Shown here: piece by piece, positions 1-4,973 of the stretch
How the letters are laid out: the number at the start of each line of letters is the position of its first letter
Numbering within the stretch: the stretch's first letter is position 1
Assembly: GCA_016206945.1 (NCBI GenBank)
Contig: JACQQP010000109.1
Location: 1-5,047, forward strand
Direction of reading: 5' to 3'
From: Candidatus Omnitrophota bacterium
Lineage (GTDB): Bacteria; Omnitrophota; Omnitrophia; Omnitrophales; Danuiimicrobiaceae
DNA: 5,047 nt
Notes under the pieces: generated by a model
What the model was told of the DNA's origin: nothing
What the model saw: the letters and a program-made list of their open reading frames with translations, nothing else
The model's database searches: none
Translations under genes and position numbers: made by a program

Positions 1-224
1 CGTTTTAAGGTCACAAATTGTGACCTTAAGCGCTTCGATTCCTCCCAGGTCAATTGAAACGTAAAATCCCTCGGAACTCGCTTGGCGTTTCGCTTCACCG
101 CCTGCACCAATACCTTAGTTTCAACCTGGTAAAGCTCGGCAAGATCATAACTCAACATGACTTTACGGCCTCGAATGGAATAAATCTTTTGTTCGACAAT
201 TTCGTGAAGAACAATACTCTTCAT
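1..224 (-). CDS. ORF6N-domain protein, N-terminal part (cut by the left window edge)
   Basis: This minus-strand frame is open from an ATG at 222-224 to the window edge, giving at least 74 residues without a stop. It begins MKSIVLHEIVEQKIYSIRGR and continues through the motif DLAELYQVETKVL, then PRDFTFQLT and LRSQFVTLK. These are hallmarks of the N-terminal half of the ORF6N domain, a putative DNA-binding module found in phage antirepressor-like and many chromosomal proteins. Aligned without gaps to the complete neighbour at 389-904, 36 of the first 66 residues are identical, so the two are diverged paralogues. The start is chosen because GGAGG lies 5 nt upstream and the arrangement matches the neighbour exactly. 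An in-frame ATG 15 nt further upstream lacks a ribosome site. The rest of the domain (the expected LPYAFTEQGVAML region) and the C-terminus lie outside the window. The biological role of this family is not established. Confidence 0.85.
   Translation of the reverse strand, partial: MKSIVLHEIVEQKIYSIRGRKVMLSYDLAELYQVETKVLVQAVKRNAKRVPRDFTFQLTWEESKRLRSQFVTLK
5..29. repeat. 25-bp perfect palindrome inside the partial ORF6N gene
   Basis: Two perfectly complementary 12-bp arms (5-16 and 18-29) surround a single central A at 17. The core reads TCACAAATTGTGA. The palindrome falls in the codons for the conserved LRSQFVTLK segment, so the protein sequence explains part of it. The perfect arms may be coincidence or an operator-like site inside the gene. 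Confidence 0.6.
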
Positions 225-293
225 AGAATCCTCCCGCATTTAAATGCGCGTTCGAACAATTCAATTTGCGGGAGGAAAGGGGTGGCAGCTTAG
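221..293 (-). promoter_or_regulatory. Conserved leader of the partial ORF6N gene, with SD-masking hairpin (copy A)
   Basis: Bases 221-280 match 901-960 at 59 of 60 positions (the only difference is G250 versus A930), and weaker similarity extends to about 293. In the minus-strand transcript the Shine-Dalgarno GCGGGAGG (230-238 with flanking base) is perfectly complementary over 9 bp to CCTCCCGCA at 267-275, leaving a 28-nt loop. The predicted hairpin would hide the ribosome binding site of the ORF6N gene starting at 224. The pairing is seen directly; a regulatory role is inferred. Confidence 0.6.
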
Positions 294-330
294 TACCGCG
301 TCAATTTTGATTTTATGGGTTCGCGGTACT
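292..330. repeat. Inverted repeat, 9-bp arms
   Basis: AGTACCGCG at 292-300 is perfectly complementary to CGCGGTACT at 322-330, with a 21-bp AT-rich loop. It lies in the gap between the two ORF6N genes, just upstream of the copy A leader. It could be an operator, part of a composite structure with the adjacent hairpin at 335-366, or a remnant of a small element. No U-tract follows on either strand, so it is not a typical terminator. Confidence 0.5.
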
Positions 331-334
331 GTGC

Positions 335-366
335 AGATTGAAATTGTCGACTGACAATTTCAATCT
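335..366. repeat. 14-bp perfect stem with 4-nt loop downstream of the complete ORF6N gene
   Basis: AGATTGAAATTGTC (335-348) and GACAATTTCAATCT (353-366) are perfectly complementary around the loop GACT. It begins about 23 nt past the stop of the ORF6N gene at 389-904, the position expected of a transcript end. However, the stem is AT-rich and no run of U follows it on the minus strand. It may be an atypical terminator, a 3'-end stabilising hairpin, or a palindrome of mobile origin. Confidence 0.5.
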
Positions 367-388
367 TGACTGCGCACTAGGGTTTGAG

Positions 389-904
389 TTAGGCGGTGTG
401 AAACCCGATCCGGCCCTTGGGTTTTCTGGGCTCGGCCATCAGAGCTCGAATCGCCTTAAAGATACTTTGGATTTGAGAATCATGTCTTTCAACCTTTTGC
501 TCAAGTTCAGATAATTTAGAAGCCAGCTCTTTATGAGTTGAGATCCATTGACGCAACCGAACGAACGTCTTAACGATATGGATGCTTATTTTTACTGCTC
601 TTGCGCTTTTCAACACGCTGGCCAACATCGCTACACCATGTTCTGTAAATGCATGAGGGAGCACAGAAGCATGTTTCAAAGATTGGAACCGGTGCCAATT
701 TGTCACCAGTTCTTTTTTCTCATCTTCCGTTAACTGAAACATAAACTCCTCGGGGAAACGTTCGCGATTTCGTCTGACCTGCCGATTCAGATATTTGGCT
801 TCAACACCATAAAGTTCGGCAAGGTCTCGATCAATCATCACCTTATGACCTCGAATTAAGAATATCCTTTGTTCAACTGCTTCTTGTGAAATTAAGGTTT
901 TCAT
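389..904 (-). CDS. ORF6N-domain protein, putative DNA-binding (complete)
   Basis: A 171-residue protein. The ORF6N domain covers roughly residues 8-117, with the conserved segments IRGHKVMIDRDLAELYGVE (17-35), FPEEFMFQLT (50-59), LPHAFTEHGVAML (82-94) and a helix ending FVRLRQW. It is followed by a predicted coiled coil at about 124-156 (heptad-like LASKLSELEQKVERH and IQSIFKAIRALM), which suggests oligomerisation. The tail is basic and ends KPKGRIGFHTA. ORF6N proteins are related to phage antirepressor/KilA-N type proteins and are thought to bind DNA; their cellular function is mostly unknown. The start at 902-904 is preferred because GGAGG sits 5 nt upstream. An in-frame ATG at 917-919 would add five residues but has no ribosome site and lies inside the leader hairpin. 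The gene begins 64 nt after the groEL2 stop on the same strand without an intervening terminator, so read-through from the chaperonin operon is likely. A diverged paralogue follows at 1-224. Confidence 0.88.
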   Translation of the reverse strand: MKTLISQEAVEQRIFLIRGHKVMIDRDLAELYGVEAKYLNRQVRRNRERFPEEFMFQLTEDEKKELVTNWHRFQSLKHASVLPHAFTEHGVAMLASVLKSARAVKISIHIVKTFVRLRQWISTHKELASKLSELEQKVERHDSQIQSIFKAIRALMAEPRKPKGRIGFHTA

Positions 905-968
905 AGAATCCTCCCGCATTTAAATGCGCATTCGAACAATTCAATTTGCGGGAGGAAAGGGTGGAAAC
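901..968 (-). promoter_or_regulatory. Conserved leader of the complete ORF6N gene, with SD-masking hairpin (copy B)
   Basis: This fills the whole gap between the groEL2 stop and the ORF6N start. In the minus-strand transcript CCTCCCGCA (947-955) can pair perfectly with TGCGGGAGG (910-918), which contains the Shine-Dalgarno of the ORF6N gene. The 28-nt loop holds further palindromes: GCATTTAAATGC at 916-927 (overlapping one arm, so mutually exclusive with the long stem), AATGCGCATT at 923-932 and TTCGAA at 931-936. Copy A has a base change that breaks the second one. Competing foldings make a switch-like translational control, or a DNA operator for the ORF6N protein, conceivable. No clear -10/-35 promoter is visible here. 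Confidence 0.6.
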
Positions 969-2612
969 TTAGTGGGCGTGGCCGTGATGAGCGGCCGTAA
1001 CTTTGGTTTTCTTCTTAGACTTTTTCTCGTCTTCTTTTTCTTCGGGCTTGTCGGAAACGGCGGCTTCGGTGGTCAGGAGAAGGCCTGCGATCGAAGCTGC
1101 ATTCTGAATCGTATTGCGAACGACTTTGGTGGGATCAATAATGTTGGCTTTCACTAAATCTTCAAAGGCTCCTGTTTCGGCATTAAACCCAAAATCGCCT
1201 TTGGCGTCAAGAATTTGGCGAGTGATCACGTGGCCGTCAAAACCGGCATTTTCAGCAATGAGACGAGCAGGCTCGCGAAGGGCTTTCTTCACAACCTCGA
1301 CACCCGTCTGCTCATCCCCTTCAAGCCTCAATTGATTCAAGGATTCAATCGCGCGAAGAAGCGCAACACCGCCCCCGGCAACGACCCCCTCTTGAGAAGC
1401 AGCGCGCGTGGCATGAAGCGCATCGTCAAACCGAGCCTTCTTTTCCTTCAGTTCGGTTTCCGTGGCCGCTCCTACTTTAATGAGCGCAACCCCGCCCGTT
1501 AATTTCGCAATCCGCTCTTCGAGCTTTTCACGGTCATAACTCGAATCGGTCTTCTCCACCTGTTTTCTCAATTTCTCACAACGCGTCTGGATATCACTCT
1601 TGGAACCAGCCCCGCCAACGATGGTCGTGTTGTCTTTATCAATGATGACACGTTCTGCACGGCCCAAATCCTCAAAACTCACGGACTCAAGCTTAATCCC
1701 CAAATCCTCTGAAATGAAACGGCCCTTTGTCAGGATCGCAATGTCTTCCATGATCGCTTTTCTTCGGTCGCCAAAACCGGGGGCTTTTACCGCAGCGACT
1801 TTGAGAAGCCCGCGAAGCTTGTTGACGACGAGCGCCGCAAGCGCCTCGGCTTCCACTTCCTCTGCAATGACGAGAAGCGATTTCCCCGATTGCGCAAGCT
1901 GCTCCAGAAGCGGCACAAATTCACGAAGAGCAGAAATCTTTTTTTCGTAAAGTAAAATGAGCGGATCTTTCAAAACCGCTTCCATTCGTTCGGGATCTGT
2001 CGTGAAATAAGGAGAGGTATAACCACGATCAAACTGCATGCCTTCAACGAGCTCTACTTCGGTCTTGGTCGTGTTGGATTCTTCAACGGTAATGACCCCG
2101 TCTTTTCCCACTTGATCCATCGCATCCGCCAAAAGTTTCCCGATCGTAGAATCATTATTGGCGCTGACCGTACCCACTGCCTCAAGATCGGTTTTGCTGT
2201 GAACAGGTTTTGAAAGCGCACGGATGGCTTCAACCGCTTTCTCAACCGCCCGATCAATCCCGCGCTTAAGGGACATGGGATTTGCACCCGCCGTCACATT
2301 CTTAATACCTTCCGCGAAAATGGCTTGTGCCAGAACGGTTGCGGTGGTTGTCCCATCCCCTACTTCATCTGAAGTTTTCTCGGCCACTTCGCGCACGAGC
2401 TGCGCGCCCAGATTTTCATAGGGGTCTTCGAGTTCGATTTCTTTTGCGACGGAGACGCCGTCTTTGGTCATCTGAGGGGAGCCAAATTTGCGGTCGATAA
2501 TGACCAAACGGCCTTTGGGGCCCAGGGTCACGCCGACCACTTTGGCGAGTGTGTCCACACCGCGCTTCATTAAAGCACGGGCTTCTTCTGAAAAAGAAAT
2601 TCCCTTTGCCAT
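969..2612 (-). CDS. groEL: Chaperonin GroEL, second copy, with Lys/Glu- and His-rich tail
   Basis: A 547-residue Hsp60 subunit of the cytosolic tetradecameric folding chamber. It is full length and collinear with E. coli GroEL minus one N-terminal residue. Visible signatures are VTLGPKGR (about 28-35), TKDGVSVAKE with the ATP-site Asp near 51, the P-loop-like VGDGTTTAT with Asp near 86, KAPGFGDRRKAM, GAATETELKEKKARFDDALHAT with the hydrolytic Asp near 397, and GVVAGGGVALL. Apical residues that contact substrate and GroES are mostly kept (GYTSPYF, ALVVN) but show changes from the usual GYLSPYF and LP-x-L (here VPLL). The C-terminus is the odd part. Instead of GGM repeats, the last 28 or so residues are charged (EEKEDEKKSKKKTK) and end HHGHAH, resembling the His-rich tails known in actinobacterial GroEL1. 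The start codon lies 5 nt after the groES stop, with a GAGGAA ribosome site at 2621-2626 inside the last groES codons, implying translational coupling. Residues needed for ATPase activity are intact, so it should be functional. Confidence 0.97.
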   Translation of the reverse strand: MAKGISFSEEARALMKRGVDTLAKVVGVTLGPKGRLVIIDRKFGSPQMTKDGVSVAKEIELEDPYENLGAQLVREVAEKTSDEVGDGTTTATVLAQAIFAEGIKNVTAGANPMSLKRGIDRAVEKAVEAIRALSKPVHSKTDLEAVGTVSANNDSTIGKLLADAMDQVGKDGVITVEESNTTKTEVELVEGMQFDRGYTSPYFTTDPERMEAVLKDPLILLYEKKISALREFVPLLEQLAQSGKSLLVIAEEVEAEALAALVVNKLRGLLKVAAVKAPGFGDRRKAIMEDIAILTKGRFISEDLGIKLESVSFEDLGRAERVIIDKDNTTIVGGAGSKSDIQTRCEKLRKQVEKTDSSYDREKLEERIAKLTGGVALIKVGAATETELKEKKARFDDALHATRAASQEGVVAGGGVALLRAIESLNQLRLEGDEQTGVEVVKKALREPARLIAENAGFDGHVITRQILDAKGDFGFNAETGAFEDLVKANIIDPTKVVRNTIQNAASIAGLLLTTEAAVSDKPEEKEDEKKSKKKTKVTAAHHGHAH

Positions 2613-2617
2613 TTACT

Positions 2618-2908
2618 TTATTCCTCGTAAACGGCCAGGATTTCGCTTTCTTTGAGTACCTTATGTTTCTTGCCGTCGATTAAAATCTCATCGCCAGCAT
2701 ATTTTCCGAAGATCACGCGCTCACCCTTCTTCACTTCAAGGGGCTGAACCTTTCCTGATTCCAAAACCTTCCCAGCACCTACGGAAACGACCTTCCCTTC
2801 GGTCTTTTCCTCCTTGGCCGTGTCGGGAAGAATGATTCCTCCTTTGGTTTTCTCTTCGGCTTCAAGCACTTCAACTAAGATTTTGTCGCCTAACGGTTTA
2901 ATTTTCAT
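2618..2908 (-). CDS. groES: Co-chaperonin GroES
   Basis: A 96-residue Hsp10 subunit, a normal length for the family. It forms the heptameric lid of GroEL, closing the folding chamber in the ATP state. The N-terminus MKIKPLGDKILVEVLEAEEK is typical. The mobile loop follows at about residues 18-34 (KTKGGIILPDTAKEE), with the hydrophobic IIL tripeptide that docks onto the GroEL apical domain. The rest (EGKVVSVGAGK, VKKGERVIFGKYAG, ILIDGKKHKVLKESEILAV) is the classical beta-barrel. The start is supported by GGAGG at 2916-2920, 7 nt upstream. It is the only groES in the window and sits between two groEL genes, so both GroELs probably use the same lid. The gap to groEL1 upstream is 123 nt and carries a palindromic repeat, while the gap to groEL2 is only 5 nt. 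I see no separate promoter in front of it. Confidence 0.97.
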   Translation of the reverse strand: MKIKPLGDKILVEVLEAEEKTKGGIILPDTAKEEKTEGKVVSVGAGKVLESGKVQPLEVKKGERVIFGKYAGDEILIDGKKHKVLKESEILAVYEE

Positions 2909-2939
2909 TGCCTTTCCTCCTATTCAATGATGGCTCGAC

Positions 2940-3014
2940 CGTCATTGCGAGCGTAGCGAAGCAATCTCGAGCTCGGGATCGCCACGCCCCGCTTCCGCGG
3001 GGCCCGCGATGACG
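2940..3014. repeat. 75-bp palindromic dispersed-repeat element (REP/MITE-like) between groEL1 and groES
   Basis: The ends CGTCATTGCGAGC (2940-2952) and its imperfect complement ending GCGATGACG (to 3014) match at 11 of 13 positions. Inside are two further stems. One is imperfect, GCAATCTCGAG (2961-2971) against CTCGGGATCGC (2972-2982), 9 of 11 bp. The other is perfect, CCCCGC (2987-2992) against GCGGGG (2997-3002) with a TTCC loop. The 'GTCATTGCGAGC..AGCGAAGCAATCTC' wording is familiar from small palindromic repeats scattered in many bacterial genomes. It has no coding capacity. Transcribed within the operon, it would form a strong branched hairpin between the groEL1 stop and groES, which could stabilise the upstream message or dampen read-through. 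No U-run follows, so it does not look like a standard terminator. Confidence 0.8.
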
Positions 3015-3031
3015 CTGCGTTGTCAATTAAA

Positions 3032-4663
3032 TTAATACATTCCCCCGCCTGGAGGCATACCCCCTGGCATGGCAGGTGCTCTTTCCTCTTCCGGAACCTC
3101 AGTGACAAGCGCTTCGGTCGTCAAGAGAAGACTGGCAATACTCGCAGCGTTTTCAAGCGCGGTACGCGTCACCTTTTTCGGGTCGATAATCCCTTTTTGA
3201 ATGAGATCTCCATACTGACCCGTTTCGGCATCAAATCCGAAATTACCTTTCTCGGCAAGCACCTTTTGAGCCACCACGGAACCTTCTTCACCAGAGTTGG
3301 CCGCCAACTGACGAAGCGGCTCCTCAAGGGAGCGGTAAACAATCTGCGCACCCACTTGTTCGTCGCCAGAAAGCTTTAAATTGCTGATCGCGTTCCTGGC
3401 GCGTATGAGGGCTACGCCCCCGCCCGGAACGATTCCTTCCTCTACCGCGGCACGGGTCGCGTGAAGCGCATCTTCGACGCGTGCTTTCTTTTCCTTCATT
3501 TCAGTTTCCGTGGCAGCACCCACATTGACAACCGCCACACCGCCGGCCAGTTTCGCCAGGCGTTCCTGAAGTTTCTCACGGTCATAATCGGAATCGGTTT
3601 CTTCGATCTGTTTTTTGATTTGATTGATACGCCCATTGATGTCTACGGTTTTGCCAGCGCCTTCGATGATGGTGGTATTTTCCTTGTCAATCGTAACGCG
3701 CTTGGCACGGCCCACATCCTTAAGGGTGACATTTTCAAGCTTAATGCCAAGATCTTCCGTGATCGCCCGCCCACCCGTTATAACGGCAATGTCTTCGAGC
3801 ATTGCTTTCCTGCGGTCACCGTAACCGGGAGCTTTTACCGCACAGGCAGCAAGTGTGCCGCGGATCTTATTGACGACCAAAGTGGCAAGGGCTTCGCCTT
3901 CAACTTCTTCAGCAATGATGAGAAGGGGCTTTCCTGATTTGGCGATCGATTCCAGAAGCGGGAGAAGATCCTTCATCGCCGAAATTTTCTTCTCATGAAT
4001 TAATATGTAGGGATCTTCAAGGACCGCTTCCATACGCTCTGCATCGGTCACAAAGTAGGGGGAAAGATATCCCTGATCAAACTGCATGCCTTCGACAATG
4101 TCTAAAGTGGTTTGGACCGTCTTGGATTCCTCAACCGTGATCACGCCATCTTTGCCCACCTTATCCATGGCTTCAGCCAGTTGATCCCCAATGGTAGAAT
4201 CCGAGTTTGCCGCAATCGTGGCCACTTGCGCGATTTCCTTTTTGTCTTTAATCGTCTTTGCCAATTTTCCAAGTTCCTCAACCACCGCGCCAACCGCTTT
4301 ATCGATTCCGCGTTTGAGCGCCATCGGATTTGCACCGGCAGTGACGTTTTTTAAACCCTCACGGTAAATGGCTTGCGCCAAAATCGTCGCCGTAGTCGTA
4401 CCATCCCCTGCGGTGTCAGAAGTCTTAGAAGCCACCTCTTTTACCATCTGCGCACCCATATTTTCATAGGGCTCTTCGAGATCGATCTCCTTTGCAACCG
4501 TGACGCCATCTTTGGTAATTGTCGGTGAACCAAATTTCTTATCCAAAACCACATTGCGTCCTTTCGGACCCAACGTAACCTTTACGGCATTCGACAGTTG
4601 ATCCACGCCTCGGAGAATCGCCCGCCGTGCCTCATCTGAAAACATAATCTGCTTCTTTGCCAT
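3032..4663 (-). CDS. groEL: Chaperonin GroEL, canonical copy
   Basis: A 543-residue Hsp60 chaperonin subunit that assembles into the double-ring cytosolic folding machine and works with GroES and ATP. It aligns with E. coli GroEL essentially without gaps until the tail. The signatures are VKVTLGPKGRNVVLDK (about 27-42), TITKDGVTVAKE with Asp near 52, AGDGTTTAT with Asp near 87, the apical GYLSPYF (about 198-204), DLLPLLE, GEALATLVVN, KAPGYGDRRKAM, MKEKKARVEDALHAT with the catalytic Asp near 398, and GIVPGGGVAL. The C-terminus PAMPGGMPPGGGMY is a short version of the flexible Gly/Met tail. The start is well fixed by AAAGGAGGAG at 4669-4678, with GGAGG 7 nt upstream of the ATG. It is the first gene after the CIRCE-controlled promoter and therefore the heat-responsive, probably main, GroEL. 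The order groEL-groES-groEL differs from the usual groES-groEL operon. Confidence 0.98.
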   Translation of the reverse strand: MAKKQIMFSDEARRAILRGVDQLSNAVKVTLGPKGRNVVLDKKFGSPTITKDGVTVAKEIDLEEPYENMGAQMVKEVASKTSDTAGDGTTTATILAQAIYREGLKNVTAGANPMALKRGIDKAVGAVVEELGKLAKTIKDKKEIAQVATIAANSDSTIGDQLAEAMDKVGKDGVITVEESKTVQTTLDIVEGMQFDQGYLSPYFVTDAERMEAVLEDPYILIHEKKISAMKDLLPLLESIAKSGKPLLIIAEEVEGEALATLVVNKIRGTLAACAVKAPGYGDRRKAMLEDIAVITGGRAITEDLGIKLENVTLKDVGRAKRVTIDKENTTIIEGAGKTVDINGRINQIKKQIEETDSDYDREKLQERLAKLAGGVAVVNVGAATETEMKEKKARVEDALHATRAAVEEGIVPGGGVALIRARNAISNLKLSGDEQVGAQIVYRSLEEPLRQLAANSGEEGSVVAQKVLAEKGNFGFDAETGQYGDLIQKGIIDPKKVTRTALENAASIASLLLTTEALVTEVPEEERAPAMPGGMPPGGGMY

Positions 4664-4746
4664 CTTAACTCCTCCTTTAGATATTAACTCGAGATAGGTT
4701 TAAAACTCATGATTCCGCGTCCGGGAAAAAATGACAGCGAATCTTG

Positions 4747-4773
4747 TTAGCACTCTACATAACAGAGTGCCAA
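4747..4773. promoter_or_regulatory. CIRCE operator (HrcA repressor binding site)
   Basis: TTAGCACTC, a 9-bp spacer, then GAGTGCCAA. The CIRCE consensus is TTAGCACTC-N9-GAGTGCTAA, so 17 of the 18 arm positions match (the single change is at 4771). CIRCE is bound by HrcA, which represses groE and dnaK operons until heat or misfolded protein titrates it through GroEL. The site lies immediately downstream of the predicted transcription start and about 80 bp upstream of the groEL1 start, the usual arrangement. It also implies that an hrcA gene exists elsewhere in the genome. Confidence 0.97.
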
Positions 4774-4783
4774 AAGGGACTAC

Positions 4784-4811
4784 ATAATATCATCATCTTA
4801 ATTTCTGTCAA
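4784..4811 (-). promoter_or_regulatory. Sigma70-type promoter of the groEL1-groES-groEL2 operon
   Basis: On the minus strand TTGACA (4806-4811, a perfect -35) is followed after 16 nt by TATTAT (4784-4789, 5 of 6 to TATAAT). The expected start of transcription is near 4777, just before the CIRCE operator, so bound HrcA would block initiation. A T-rich tract on the minus strand (about 4812-4835) directly upstream of the -35 resembles an UP element. I see no sigma32-type promoter, consistent with HrcA-based control. Confidence 0.88.
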
Positions 4812-4973
4812 GAGTCAAAAAAGAAAAAAGAAGGGAGATAACAAAAACCTACAAGAGCACTATCTCGCTAAAGCTTCCAGTCGACCGCCATATCCTGCCA
4901 TATAAACTATACTTATGCACGACCTAGTTTTACTGTCTGAGTTAGGACCAAATCATTGCGAAATGACCTCTCC
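4812..4973. other. Non-coding upstream region with no recognised gene
   Basis: Together with the promoter, leader and right-edge repeat, this belongs to the 384-bp gene-free stretch 4664-5047. Apart from the T-rich (minus strand) tract next to the promoter, I find no open frame with a ribosome site, no tRNA-like cloverleaf and no strong inverted repeat. A short direct repeat GCCATAT occurs twice near 4888-4905. Nothing else here can be named. Confidence 0.6.

Noticed and set aside
54..293. Plus-strand open frame of 79 codons at the left end
   Set aside because: It is antisense to the ORF6N gene and its leader, resembles no known protein and has no ribosome site. The minus-strand reading is clearly the real one.
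225..394. Integron attC-like site suggested by GCCTAAC (minus strand, 388-394) at the end of the ORF6N gene followed by palindromes
   Set aside because: No matching GTTRRRY partner core is found at the other side of the hairpins, so the attC architecture is incomplete.
905..919. Upstream ATG at 917-919 as the ORF6N start (adds MREDS)
   Set aside because: It overlaps the ribosome binding site of the downstream ATG, has no Shine-Dalgarno of its own and lies in the predicted hairpin.
3003..3026. TTGACA on the minus strand (3021-3026) as a -35 box for a separate groES promoter
   Set aside because: At 15-19 nt downstream the sequence is GC-rich palindrome (around GCGGGCCCCG) with nothing resembling TATAAT.
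3020..3937. Long plus-strand open frames opposite groEL1 (for example 3020-3379 and 3461-3937)
   Set aside because: They are typical antisense shadows of a codon-biased groEL gene, without ribosome sites or recognisable domains.
4684..4710. An 8-codon leader peptide (MSFKPISS) in the groEL1 5' leader on the minus strand
   Set aside because: It has an ATG and a stop but no clear Shine-Dalgarno, and frames this short arise readily by chance. CIRCE already accounts for regulation.
4951..4968. TCATTGCGAAATGA as a remnant of the palindromic element found at 2940-3014
   Set aside because: Only about 9 bases match the element end and none of the internal stems are present, so chance similarity is likely.
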